42,084 nt of DNA, from positions 1 through 42,084 of the forward strand of contig JAEZTV010000021.1 of assembly GCA_023421245.1 (NCBI GenBank), written 5' to 3'. Below the pieces are notes generated by a model. It saw only the letters and a program-made list of their open reading frames with translations, was not told the DNA's origin and searched no databases. Source of the stretch: Bacillota bacterium. Its GTDB lineage: Bacteria > Bacillota > Clostridia > Oscillospirales > Ruminococcaceae. How positions within the stretch are numbered: position 1 is the first letter of the stretch; each line of letters begins with the position of its first letter. The translations under genes were made by a program, and so were the position numbers. This document shows, one piece after another, positions 7,946-16,274 of the stretch.

Positions 7946-8422
7946 ATGAGGATTATTGCAATTTCAGATACACACAAAAACTATCACATCCTTCGCGAGA
8001 TTGTACAAAAGCACGTGCGCGAGGCCGGGATGTTCTTGTTTGCGGGCGACGGCGGGCGAGAGCTTGACGATGTTAGGCTGGAGTTTGATACCGCCGCCTT
8101 TTATGCGGTGCGCGGCAACTGCGACTTTGCATCGCGCGAGCCTATCACCCGAATTGTCACGGCGGATGATGTAAGCATTCTGCTCACACACGGAGACCGC
8201 TATGGCGTTAAGGGCGGCAAGGCGGCCTTGCTTCGGGCAGCACAGGAAAACAATGCACAGATTGCGGTGTTTGGTCATACCCACACGGCTTACTGTGCCT
8301 ATGAGCAGGGCATCTACCTGTTTAACCCCGGCAGCCCGCAAAGCCCGCGCGCAGGCAGGCCAAGCTACGGAATCATCGAAATTACTTCCGCCGGTATCAT
8401 CCCGTTTATTGTAGAACTGTAG
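7946..8422 (+). CDS. Metallophosphoesterase, YfcE/MJ0936 type
   Basis: A 158-residue cytoplasmic phosphodiesterase of the calcineurin-like fold. All five metal-site motifs are present: SDTH (D8, H10), GDGG (D35), GNCD (N58), THGD (H82) and GHTH (H111, H113). Length is typical of the small YfcE/YsnB group, which hydrolyses phosphodiester bonds in vitro and has no settled physiological substrate. In the family the second motif is more often GDxx with varied residues, so GDGGRE is acceptable. The ATG follows GAGGCGG. It is 11 bases upstream of birA and the two are probably co-transcribed. In many Firmicutes this type of gene sits beside rph/rdgB; those are not seen here. Confidence 0.88.
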   Translation: MRIIAISDTHKNYHILREIVQKHVREAGMFLFAGDGGRELDDVRLEFDTAAFYAVRGNCDFASREPITRIVTADDVSILLTHGDRYGVKGGKAALLRAAQENNAQIAVFGHTHTAYCAYEQGIYLFNPGSPQSPRAGRPSYGIIEITSAGIIPFIVEL

Positions 8423-8433
8423 GGGGGAGCGTT

Positions 8434-9204
8434 ATGTACAATACGTATAAAACCGCATGGCTGGGCAAGCCTCACCTGCATTTTGAGCAGCTGTCTTCCA
8501 CAAACGATTATCTCAAGCAGCATGCGGCCGCCCTTGTGCACGGTACCGTGGTAACTGCCGATTGCCAGACTGCAGGCAGAGGGCGGGCAGGCAAAGCATG
8601 GCAGAACAATGCGCGCAGGGGACTGGCTCTTTCGGTGTTGCTTCGCCCGCCTTCGGTTCATCATACTCAGTTGCTGCCGCTTGTGTGCGCCCTTGCGGTA
8701 AAATCTACAGTATCTGTGCTGTGTGGATTATCGGCCGGCATCAAATGGCCAAATGATATCGTGCTTGGCGGTAAAAAGGTGTGCGGTATTTTGTGCGAGA
8801 GTGTTCTGCTGGGCCAGTCGGTATATGCGGTGTGCGGTATTGGGCTTAATCTGGCGCAGCGGCGTGAGGAGTTTGAAGCAGCCGCGCTTTTGCACGCAAC
8901 CTCGCTGTGGATGGAAACGAACAAAGAGTATCCGATTGCCGATGTAACCGCCGTTTTGCTTGCGGAGCTGGAGCGCTGCTATGACCGGTTTATCGCCGAG
9001 GGGTTTGACCGTCTGTTGCAAGAGTATAAATCCACCTGCATCACCCTTGGGCGGGAAGTGCGGGTGATGCAAAACGGCAGCATACGCCAGGGCAGGGCAA
9101 CAGGTCTTGCGCCAAACGGTGCCCTGCTCGTCGAGCTTGATGGTATCGTCACCGAAATCAACGCGGGAGAGGCATCGGTGCGCGGGCTATACGGGTATGT
9201 ATAG
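8434..9204 (+). CDS. birA: Biotin--[acetyl-CoA-carboxylase] ligase, single-domain type
   Basis: A 256-residue enzyme that activates biotin with ATP and attaches it to carboxylase carrier proteins. The catalytic motif GRGRAGKAWQ near residue 49 and KWPNDIVLGGKKVCGILCE near residue 106 are characteristic; the latter contains the lysine that contacts biotin. A small C-terminal SH3-like domain follows (about 210-256). The N-terminal winged-helix DNA-binding domain of bifunctional BirA is missing: the protein starts directly with the ligase core, so it should not repress biotin genes. Start ATG with AGGGGGG upstream. It is the second gene of a pair with the phosphodiesterase. Confidence 0.92.
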   Translation: MYNTYKTAWLGKPHLHFEQLSSTNDYLKQHAAALVHGTVVTADCQTAGRGRAGKAWQNNARRGLALSVLLRPPSVHHTQLLPLVCALAVKSTVSVLCGLSAGIKWPNDIVLGGKKVCGILCESVLLGQSVYAVCGIGLNLAQRREEFEAAALLHATSLWMETNKEYPIADVTAVLLAELERCYDRFIAEGFDRLLQEYKSTCITLGREVRVMQNGSIRQGRATGLAPNGALLVELDGIVTEINAGEASVRGLYGYV

Positions 9205-9220
9205 AATTAACACAACAAAA

Positions 9221-9252
9221 AGGGCGAGTGTGGTACAAACCATACTCGCCCT
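9221..9252 (-). terminator. Terminator between birA and the flavoprotein gene
   Basis: AGGGCGAGTGTGG (9221-9233) pairs with CCATACTCGCCCT (9240-9252), with one G-T pair. The T-run (TTTTTG) is on the minus-strand side, so it best serves the gene ending at 9375, and only weakly birA. Confidence 0.7.
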
Positions 9253-9374
9253 AACTGTCTTTCGTGTCTGCCGTACAAAGCACGGAACATCTCGCGTCAT
9301 CTTCCCAAAATGCAAAGGCCTTCTGTCTGCCGAACGGGCAGGATGAAAGCGCGATATAAACTGCCGCTCAAATC

Positions 9375-10244
9375 CTACTTGCGGCTGCGTATCAGCTTAA
9401 CGGCAGAGGTACCCGCTACAGCGCCCTCATGCACGGCCTTGGCAATCTGCAGCAATCCTCCGGTGCAGTCGCCCGCGGCAAACAGCCCGGGTACTGCGGT
9501 CTGCATATCGCTGCCCACCACGACGGAGGTTCCGTTGATTTCGGCGCCTAGCTTGCGTGCAAGGTCGCTGCTGCCTGCAGCGCCGAGCGCTACAAACACA
9601 CCGCTTACCGAAACCGTACTGCCATCCGCAAGCCTTACGGCATCCAGGGTGGCGTCACCTTCCAGTGCGGTAATCTTCTCGGTGATAACCCGAATCGTAT
9701 CGGGTGTCGTTTGGGGCGCGGGTTTGCCGTTTGTCAGCAGTGTTACCGACCCCGCCACCGGTAAAAGCTCCGCTGCTTCGTGCAGGGCGTAATCGCCGTC
9801 TCCCAGCACGGCAACGTCCTTGCCCTTGTAAAAGAACGCATCGCATACGGCGCAGTAGCTTACCCCTTTGCCTTCAAACTCGGCAAGGCCGGGAATGCGC
9901 GGTGCCCTGCGCGAGGAGCCGGTGGCAAGTACTGCAACAGGGGCGGCAAACTGCGCGTCAGCGGTCGAGACCGAAAAGCCGTCCCCTTCATATCCAATCG
10001 AAAGAACCTCGCCCGTTATCACCTGCGCGCCAAGGCGCTCGGCCTGCATCAGCCCCGCGCGGTGAAGCTGTGCGCCTGTTATAGGCTCGGCAAAGCCGTA
10101 ATAGTTTTCCACCTTATCCGCTTTTGCAAGCGCACCCATGTCGCGGCCGATTACCGTAACGCGAAGACCCGCACGCAGCGCATATATCGCGGCGGATATT
10201 CCCGCAGGGCCGTTGCCCAGCACCAAAATATCGGTCATTGTCAA
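9375..10244 (-). CDS. Thioredoxin-reductase-like FAD oxidoreductase with altered NAD(P) site
   Basis: A 289-residue protein of the TrxB fold. The FAD-binding motif GNGPAGISAA is at residues 10-19 and the redox-active pair is C131-A-V-C134, followed by DAFF. The C-terminal FAD motif (GLFAAGDCTGG) is intact. The second dinucleotide motif reads GDGDYALHEA (148-157) in place of GGGxSAxEEA. The HRRxxxR motif that binds the NADPH phosphate is absent: VTLLTNGKPAPQTTPD stands there. The protein is also about 20 residues short. It may therefore use NADH, ferredoxin or another donor. The start is TTG at 10244 (AAGGA at good spacing) or ATG at 10238. No thioredoxin gene is adjacent. It reads as a single transcription unit. 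Confidence 0.85.
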   Translation of the reverse strand: MTMTDILVLGNGPAGISAAIYALRAGLRVTVIGRDMGALAKADKVENYYGFAEPITGAQLHRAGLMQAERLGAQVITGEVLSIGYEGDGFSVSTADAQFAAPVAVLATGSSRRAPRIPGLAEFEGKGVSYCAVCDAFFYKGKDVAVLGDGDYALHEAAELLPVAGSVTLLTNGKPAPQTTPDTIRVITEKITALEGDATLDAVRLADGSTVSVSGVFVALGAAGSSDLARKLGAEINGTSVVVGSDMQTAVPGLFAAGDCTGGLLQIAKAVHEGAVAGTSAVKLIRSRK

Positions 10245-10352
10245 ACACCATCCTTATCTGATACGTTTAGGATATTTCACACAGCCGTCACACGGCTATG
10301 CGGAGCATGCAGCTTGTTACTTATGAATAAACAACGCAGTATCTTTAAATCT

Positions 10353-10742
10353 TCACATGGTAAGAGCGGTTATCCAAAAGCACGCTGCCGCCGCGAGCGA
10401 TAGAGGCGAAGCAAAATATTTTTCTTTTTTGCTGTTGGAAAAAAAGTTCATAACAGTATTCAGTGATAAATATACCGCAAAAAAGATGCAGATATACTTC
10501 GTAGCCTTGTAAGAAAACCACAGCGCTGCAAAACCGCCTGCCTGCAGAATAATGACAATAGCAAACAGCTGAATCACCAGCGAAAAAACCGCCGCAAGTC
10601 GAAGCTGTTTGGGCAGAACCTTATATTTTCCACCCATAGTGAACTCACCCAAAGGAGCGCCGCAAGCGGCGAGTGTGGTTATAACTGCTACAACCGCGAA
10701 CAAGAACGCACCTGTTATCGCTATCATAAATCTATCATCCAA
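10353..10742 (-). CDS. Small four-helix integral membrane protein, unknown function
   Basis: A 129-residue membrane protein with four predicted transmembrane segments (about 7-27, 48-68, 75-97, 110-127). The loop after the first helix carries a conserved-looking stretch, GAPLGEFTMGGKYKVLPKQ, which I have seen in uncharacterised Firmicutes membrane proteins of similar length, but no function is attached to it. The start is a TTG at 10742; an ATG at 10727 would remove five residues and is equally possible because neither has a clear ribosome site. It follows the pseudo-carboxypeptidase gene by 23 bases on the same strand and is probably in its operon. Confidence 0.7.
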   Translation of the reverse strand: MDDRFMIAITGAFLFAVVAVITTLAACGAPLGEFTMGGKYKVLPKQLRLAAVFSLVIQLFAIVIILQAGGFAALWFSYKATKYICIFFAVYLSLNTVMNFFSNSKKEKYFASPLSLAAAACFWITALTM

Positions 10743-10765
10743 TCTCTGCGAAATATGGCTAACCG

Positions 10766-12082
10766 TTACCGTTTCATCGGCGGACGCGGCGTGCCGCTTG
10801 TTTTCTCAAGCTCGCTGCGCATAAGGCGGCGCTTTTCATCCAGCCGTTTGAGCCGTTTGCGGCGATAGCGGATGATGTTAATCTGCCGCACTATCAGCAA
10901 CAGTACAAACAGCCCAAGGATCATCCCGCCAATCCCCAAAAGAACATTGGCCCATGCGGGCGCGGCACCCTTTTTGTTCACCGCGCGATCGGTCACAAGG
11001 GGCAGGGAAAGCAGCAGTTCGTTTTCATACAGGATATCCGCACTGCCGACTACCGCACCCTTTCCGGTGGCGGCATCAATTATTTCGTGTGTGCGGCATA
11101 GCAGGTATACATCGTCCGGTACTGCGGTTTTGGGCAGGACGGAATCAAGCTTTTTTGTAAGGGTGAGCGCCACTTTATCCTGTGCAAACCCTTCTGCTAC
11201 GGCAAGCTCGGTTACCGGCTCGCCTGATTTGGGACCCTTGACCAGCTTGCAGGTGGTGAGTGTCCAATCAAACAGCCCCTTTGCATCCTCAAACACCGAC
11301 GTGTCGCCGCCTTGGGGCGCACCGAGCAATACCAATAGAAGCTTCATGCCGTTTTGCTCTGTGACACATACGAGGTTTGCAAGCCCTTCGCCGCCCGTGC
11401 CGTATTTAATACCCGTTACTCCTGTAAGACCGGCGTCCTCAAGATCACTGTTATTATCAATGGTTTCCTCATCGTGCGTGTCGGAGGAGGGCAGGGTGTA
11501 CGAAGACTCTCCGGCTATCGACATATAAATATTATTTTGATACACGGCCTTTGCAATCATAGCGATATCACGTGCAGTGGTGTAGTTATTAGCCACATCC
11601 TCACCGCTTGCATCCGCAAAGTTGGTGGATTTTGCCCCTAAGCCGCGCGCGCGTTCGTTTAAGCGGGAGATAAAGCTGTTCTGGTCGCCGCCGCCAACCG
11701 TAAACGCAACCAGTTGAGCTGCCTGTGTGTGTGAATCAAAGATTATGTAGCGCAAAAGCTGTTCCATCGTGTAAGAGGTTTCGCTTTCGCTGCCATCGAG
11801 CGCAACGGGTGAGGCAATATCGGACGAAAGATCCTCGGTTTCCTCAATGGCGAGCAGCGCTGTGAGCATCTGTGTCAGGGCGTAAGGGGTAGCGCGGTCG
11901 TCCGGCGCCTTTTCAAATATAATATTTCCGGAGTTGAGTTCAATTAAAAGGGCAGAGGTGCTTGCAACATCAAAATCAGGCTGATGTTTAAAGTCTCCGC
12001 TTTGTTTTGCGCAGCCTGTAACAAGCATGGCGAGCAGCATGGCAGATGCCAGCCACAAACAGGCAGCCCTTTTTATCCGCAT
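10766..12082 (-). CDS. Peptidase S11-like (D-Ala-D-Ala carboxypeptidase fold) lipoprotein lacking catalytic residues
   Basis: A 438-residue envelope protein. A lipoprotein signal ends in LVTGC (lipid-bearing Cys24). Residues 40-330 follow the S11 (DacB/DacF) fold: SALLIELNSGNIIFEK, a lid, and GVTGIKYG near 221-228. All three active-site motifs are altered. SxxK has become A68-L-T-Q71, SxN has become S117-H-T119, and KTG has become K226-Y-G. The serine nucleophile and general-base lysine are missing, so it should not hydrolyse peptidoglycan and may bind it instead. A C-terminal membrane helix (about 365-390) and a basic tail follow. The ATG at 12082 has GGAGG upstream; the 27 residues before it overlap the promoter and are not coding. 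Confidence 0.85.
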   Translation of the reverse strand: MRIKRAACLWLASAMLLAMLVTGCAKQSGDFKHQPDFDVASTSALLIELNSGNIIFEKAPDDRATPYALTQMLTALLAIEETEDLSSDIASPVALDGSESETSYTMEQLLRYIIFDSHTQAAQLVAFTVGGGDQNSFISRLNERARGLGAKSTNFADASGEDVANNYTTARDIAMIAKAVYQNNIYMSIAGESSYTLPSSDTHDEETIDNNSDLEDAGLTGVTGIKYGTGGEGLANLVCVTEQNGMKLLLVLLGAPQGGDTSVFEDAKGLFDWTLTTCKLVKGPKSGEPVTELAVAEGFAQDKVALTLTKKLDSVLPKTAVPDDVYLLCRTHEIIDAATGKGAVVGSADILYENELLLSLPLVTDRAVNKKGAAPAWANVLLGIGGMILGLFVLLLIVRQINIIRYRRKRLKRLDEKRRLMRSELEKTSGTPRPPMKR

Positions 12083-12161
12083 AAATTTTCCTCCATTCAA
12101 TCTGCATAAAAGCAAAAACATCCAAACAAGCCTTGTGTTGGAATCATCAACTATACAATTC

Positions 12162-12170
12162 ATTATAGCA
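12162..12170 (-). promoter_or_regulatory. Extended -10 promoter of the pseudo-carboxypeptidase gene
   Basis: On the minus strand TGCTATAAT (12170-12162) forms an extended -10 element, about 80 nt before the ATG at 12082. No good -35 is seen. Confidence 0.5.
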
Positions 12171-12311
12171 GATATTTACTGATTAATATAGTGTCGGTAC
12201 CCCGCGAAATAACTGCAGATGCCATCGTTGTTGATTAAAATAACAAAGCTTGTTCTGCTGTCTTTTTCATCATACCGATCTCGGCTTATGGGTGTATTTT
12301 TCGCGGCAATA

Positions 12312-12320
12312 TGCTATAAT
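12312..12320 (+). promoter_or_regulatory. Extended -10 promoter of the surface protein/sortase operon
   Basis: TGCTATAAT at 12312-12320 is an exact extended -10 element with no clear -35. The leader to the ATG at 12454 is about 125 nt and contains no hairpin I can assign. The same -10 element drives the divergent gene, so the two may share control. Confidence 0.5.
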
Positions 12321-12453
12321 ACAATTATATATCGGGTAAAAAAGCCTCAAGATTTTCATGTTTTTGCCGATATGAAGAATAGGATATTACCCCAGAGCCT
12401 GTGGGCGGGGCTTGATATAGCCGGTTGGAACTACCAGCATGGAGGTGGCGCGT

Positions 12454-15400
12454 ATGAAAAACTACACGCGAATAGGAATTGTTGCTTTGGCCGCGATGAT
12501 GGTGTTATCCATACTCGCGCCGATTTTTACCGTCTATTCGGCGGAATCGGTAAACAACTGGCTGTACTTTAAACGTGACGGCGTAACCTCTACCCAGATT
12601 ACCATTGTAGAAGGGCGCGGCGTTGACCTTGTGCACAATAAACCCGCAAGCCTATACCTTAGTCGCTTAATTATCCGCGACAGCAGCAACAATGAGGTAA
12701 GCTCGGATGTTGTGTGGATTAACGAAGCCAACAATACGCTCAACGCGGCGGTGGGGGCAAGCGGCGTGTACTCCGTTGTGGGCGATTACTACACCTTAAA
12801 CGCCACCGGCGACGCGGTATACTATTACCATTACGATCCGGAAAACGACCCAACCGCGGCAGTCAAAACCGCGGCGCGTGTGCAGAGCGACAAAAACAAC
12901 CTCATCAAGCAGGACAGTACCATCTCCATCAAGGCCGGAACAGTGCCGCAGGGCATACCGGCATTTACCATTAAGGAAAACTCAGCCACCGGTGCGTTTG
13001 CGGGTGTTGATACCGTGGTGTCTTCCAAGGGTATCGAAATAAATAACGAATGGCACTATAACCTTACCTTCAAACAGGGCATGAATTCTTTGACTATTGC
13101 GCTGATTGCTCCGTATGAGATAACCCCCAACAGTGAGTTCGATATTGATTTTAAAACGCAGAAATCAGACGCGCTGATTGTTTCCATCAAAACCAAGGAA
13201 GCCATGGTCGATGATATCATCAGCGCGCTGAATAATCCCGAGCAGCGCGGTCCCTACATGACGTTTGTTGCGTACAACGATCTGGACTATATTACCGAAG
13301 ACTTTAAGCTGGTTAAAAAGGCGATGGTTTACGGCGTTGAGGTAAACTTTACGTGGGACTGGGATGATCCTGTATCCACCCCAGATAACCCGCCCGTATC
13401 AATCTCAAACCCGCTGTTATCCACACACTATAACGCCAGGGTTACGCGTATGGAGGACGATATTGTCGGTACGCTGACTGCCAACATCAACTACCAGCCG
13501 GCCGGTGCGACCGAAAGCTATAACAAAACTCACGACCTGCGCGTGGTGGTCAAGGGCAAGGGAACCCCGCCGACGGTGCGCATTGTCACAAGAACGGACG
13601 ATGAGGGTGATCCCGCCGAGACCGCAGCAATAGGCAGCGGGCCGGTATGGCTCGACCTGTACGACGGCTCGGTGCCCGGACACAATATGCAGTCGGGCGC
13701 GCACCATCCGCTGTTTTTGCAGCTCAATTACGGTTCCCGCGGCGGAAGAGCGGATTATGTCACTGTGGCATCCTCCAACACCAATATCCTGTCCGCGAAC
13801 TATACGGGAACCACGGCGGGCAGTTATCAGGACTTGTACTCGTGGAACAGCCGGCTTGTTAACCCAAACTCAAATGAAAACATAGAAGGAATTCGAGGGC
13901 TAAAGCTTTACCCCAAGCAGGTAGGTACTACTGTTATCACAGTGCGGTATTACGTTTCTGCAGCAACAACTGAGGTTATGGTCAGCGAGGTCAAGTTCAA
14001 TGCGCAGGTGGTGGACAGCTCCCCCAACAGCGACTCCTCGCTCAAAAGCCTTGAGCTGTTTGAGATTGATAGCGATGACAACAGTGTTGCCTCACCGGGC
14101 TTTGTATTTAACCCCAACACCAAAAGCTACGCGCTGCAGGTGGGCAACTGGGTGCAGTCGCTGCGCTTTCGTGCGACGAAAAACAACACCCGTGCAAGCT
14201 CGGATATCCTCGTCAAGCGTGACGGTGCGGAGCTTGGTACCATCCGTTCGGGAGTCACCAGCGAAGGCTTTGATGTTTTTTTGCCGGAAGATGCCGAAAA
14301 GATGACATTTAACTTTGAGCTGGTTGTCACGGCGGAAAATTTGACGCAAACTACCTACAGCATCTATGTCGAGCGTCTGCCGCAGAGCAACGATACCTCG
14401 CTTTCCGGCTTGACGGTGCGGGATAAGCAGGGAAACATACTGTCGTATTTTCAGGTTGGAAACTCCAAAAACACTAAATTTGATGCCGCGGTACGTGATT
14501 ATGGCATGGAGATTCCCTATAACATCAAGCAAATCACCCTTGAGGCGTTAACCTCGCACCCCAAGTCAGCGGTTACCATCGATCCGGAGCCGCAGGATAC
14601 AGGCGGCCTGTTTGACCGAAACAAATACATAACGTTCGCAGATGATCTGTCGACACAGCTTGTCACCATTACGGTGACGGCGGAGGATGGCAGTAAAAGC
14701 GAATACCGCTTGACGGTTGCAAGGCAGGCGCCTGCGAGCGATGCATTGCTTCAGTCGCTCATTATTAAGGATCACACCACAAAGACCGTGGATTTTGCGT
14801 TTGATACTTATATTGAAAGCTATGATACGGTATCTGTCAACAATCCGGTGCGGTTTGTAACTATATACCCCACTCCCCGCAGTCCTTATGCAACGATGCA
14901 GATCAACGGTGAGGATGTCACCGCACAGAGCGGCCTGCGCCTCAATTTAGATGTTGCCATACCAACACCGGTTGTGGTTACCGTTACCGCGGAGGACGGA
15001 AAAACAACGATGACCTATCGGCTGACCGTAACGCGTCTTGCCCCCAGCACCGATGCTACGCTTTCAGGGCTCAAGGTAGGCTCGCTTACGCTGACACCGC
15101 TATTCTCGTCACCGCAAACCACCTATACCGCTACCGCAAACGAGACAACCACAGCGGTTTCGGTCACCGCAACTACAACTCACACAAACGCGACCGTTAC
15201 GGTCAACGGCCTGCCGGTGCGCAACGGCGCTTCCAGCGCTCCTATCCAGCTTGCGGAGCTTACTACGATTAAAGTAGAGGTAACCGCAGAGGATAAGAGC
15301 ACCAAAAAGACCTATACGGTGACGATTAAAAACGATGCCCTGCGCATTCGCAGTAACAACGCCGACCTTGCAAGCCTTAAGGTCAACGAGGGCGATATGT

Positions 15401-16260
15401 CGCCTTCATTTAAGAGCTCGATTACAACCTACAATGTTCCGGTAGACGCCACCGTCGATTATATCGATATCATCCCCGAAGCGGCGGATTCCAGAGCAAC
15501 GGTAGCCGTCAAGCTTGGCTCCAAGTTCATCGGCGACTATTCGGGCAACTACTCCGAGGCACTGAAAAACGGCAACAATAAGTTCACCATTGAGGTAACG
15601 GCAGATGACGGCGTTACCAAAAAGGCTTACACCTTGACGGTCAACCGGTCTGCAAGCGGCCAGGGCGGCGGGCTGAATCCCATTGGGACCGATCAGGTCG
15701 ATTTTAAGAAATCAAAGACCATCTATATCGATATCACTAAATATACCGTAATCTCGTCCGATATCTTTAAGGAGCTTGAGAAATACCCGGATACGGTGGT
15801 CATCTTCCAAGGCACCGATTATTCGCTTACCTTCAAGGGCTCGGATATCAACAAGATCATTCCCTTTGCAGAAACGTATAACCTCTCGATGAGCTTTACG
15901 TCACCCAATGAGGATAAAATTCTCTCGATGCTCAACGAATCGGACGCTGCGCGTCCACTGGTGTTCCTGTACTTTAAGCATCACGGCGTTTTACCCGCGG
16001 CGGGAACGCTTCGGGTAGACCTCGGCCTTCGGTACCGCAACGACACCTTATATCTGCACTATTACAATCCGGAGATGGACCGCATCGAATACTACGGCAC
16101 GGTAAAAGCCAATGCGCGGGGCAGCATCGCGTTTCGCGTTGACCACCTCTCCGATTATCTTTTGAGCTACAAACGTCTTAATGGCTCGGTAGACAAGACC
16201 AAAGAGGTCAATATTGGGGTTAGTGACGCCGCGAAGGTTAACCCCGATACCGGCCGCTAA
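12454..16260 (+). CDS. Large secreted surface protein with cadherin-like beta-sandwich repeats and C-terminal NPDTGR
   Basis: A 1268-residue exported protein. A signal peptide (ALAAMMVLSILAPIFTVYSA) spans about residues 11-30. Residues 35-515 form a beta-rich N-terminal region I cannot assign. Five repeats of the cadherin-like beta-sandwich type follow at about 527-642, 647-758, 762-862, 865-958 and 969-1065. Each opens with a 'xLxxLxV' strand and closes with 'YxLTVxR'. The C-terminal part (1080-1268) is a separate domain. The last six residues are NPDTGR, like a class B sortase signal, but no hydrophobic segment or basic tail follows. The start is the ATG at 12454, 7 nt after GGAGGT; an ATG at 12439 is upstream of that site. 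A sortase gene follows 14 bases downstream. Role: probably adhesion or wall structure (inference). Confidence 0.85.
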   Translation: MKNYTRIGIVALAAMMVLSILAPIFTVYSAESVNNWLYFKRDGVTSTQITIVEGRGVDLVHNKPASLYLSRLIIRDSSNNEVSSDVVWINEANNTLNAAVGASGVYSVVGDYYTLNATGDAVYYYHYDPENDPTAAVKTAARVQSDKNNLIKQDSTISIKAGTVPQGIPAFTIKENSATGAFAGVDTVVSSKGIEINNEWHYNLTFKQGMNSLTIALIAPYEITPNSEFDIDFKTQKSDALIVSIKTKEAMVDDIISALNNPEQRGPYMTFVAYNDLDYITEDFKLVKKAMVYGVEVNFTWDWDDPVSTPDNPPVSISNPLLSTHYNARVTRMEDDIVGTLTANINYQPAGATESYNKTHDLRVVVKGKGTPPTVRIVTRTDDEGDPAETAAIGSGPVWLDLYDGSVPGHNMQSGAHHPLFLQLNYGSRGGRADYVTVASSNTNILSANYTGTTAGSYQDLYSWNSRLVNPNSNENIEGIRGLKLYPKQVGTTVITVRYYVSAATTEVMVSEVKFNAQVVDSSPNSDSSLKSLELFEIDSDDNSVASPGFVFNPNTKSYALQVGNWVQSLRFRATKNNTRASSDILVKRDGAELGTIRSGVTSEGFDVFLPEDAEKMTFNFELVVTAENLTQTTYSIYVERLPQSNDTSLSGLTVRDKQGNILSYFQVGNSKNTKFDAAVRDYGMEIPYNIKQITLEALTSHPKSAVTIDPEPQDTGGLFDRNKYITFADDLSTQLVTITVTAEDGSKSEYRLTVARQAPASDALLQSLIIKDHTTKTVDFAFDTYIESYDTVSVNNPVRFVTIYPTPRSPYATMQINGEDVTAQSGLRLNLDVAIPTPVVVTVTAEDGKTTMTYRLTVTRLAPSTDATLSGLKVGSLTLTPLFSSPQTTYTATANETTTAVSVTATTTHTNATVTVNGLPVRNGASSAPIQLAELTTIKVEVTAEDKSTKKTYTVTIKNDALRIRSNNADLASLKVNEGDMSPSFKSSITTYNVPVDATVDYIDIIPEAADSRATVAVKLGSKFIGDYSGNYSEALKNGNNKFTIEVTADDGVTKKAYTLTVNRSASGQGGGLNPIGTDQVDFKKSKTIYIDITKYTVISSDIFKELEKYPDTVVIFQGTDYSLTFKGSDINKIIPFAETYNLSMSFTSPNEDKILSMLNESDAARPLVFLYFKHHGVLPAAGTLRVDLGLRYRNDTLYLHYYNPEMDRIEYYGTVKANARGSIAFRVDHLSDYLLSYKRLNGSVDKTKEVNIGVSDAAKVNPDTGR

Positions 16261-16274
16261 AGGAGGGTGCCGTT

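Noticed and set aside
9310..10403. Overlapping plus-strand ORFs opposite the thioredoxin-reductase-like gene
   Set aside because: They are shadows of the G+C-rich coding strand and have no ribosome sites or family motifs.
12083..12163. Longer N-terminus of the pseudo-carboxypeptidase
   Set aside because: It would overlap the -10 box and place the lipoprotein signal internally; the ATG at 12082 has a good ribosome site.
12330..12453. c-di-GMP riboswitch in the leader of the surface protein gene
   Set aside because: A few bases near the end look similar, but the conserved GGGCAAA, GNRA and receptor elements are not present.
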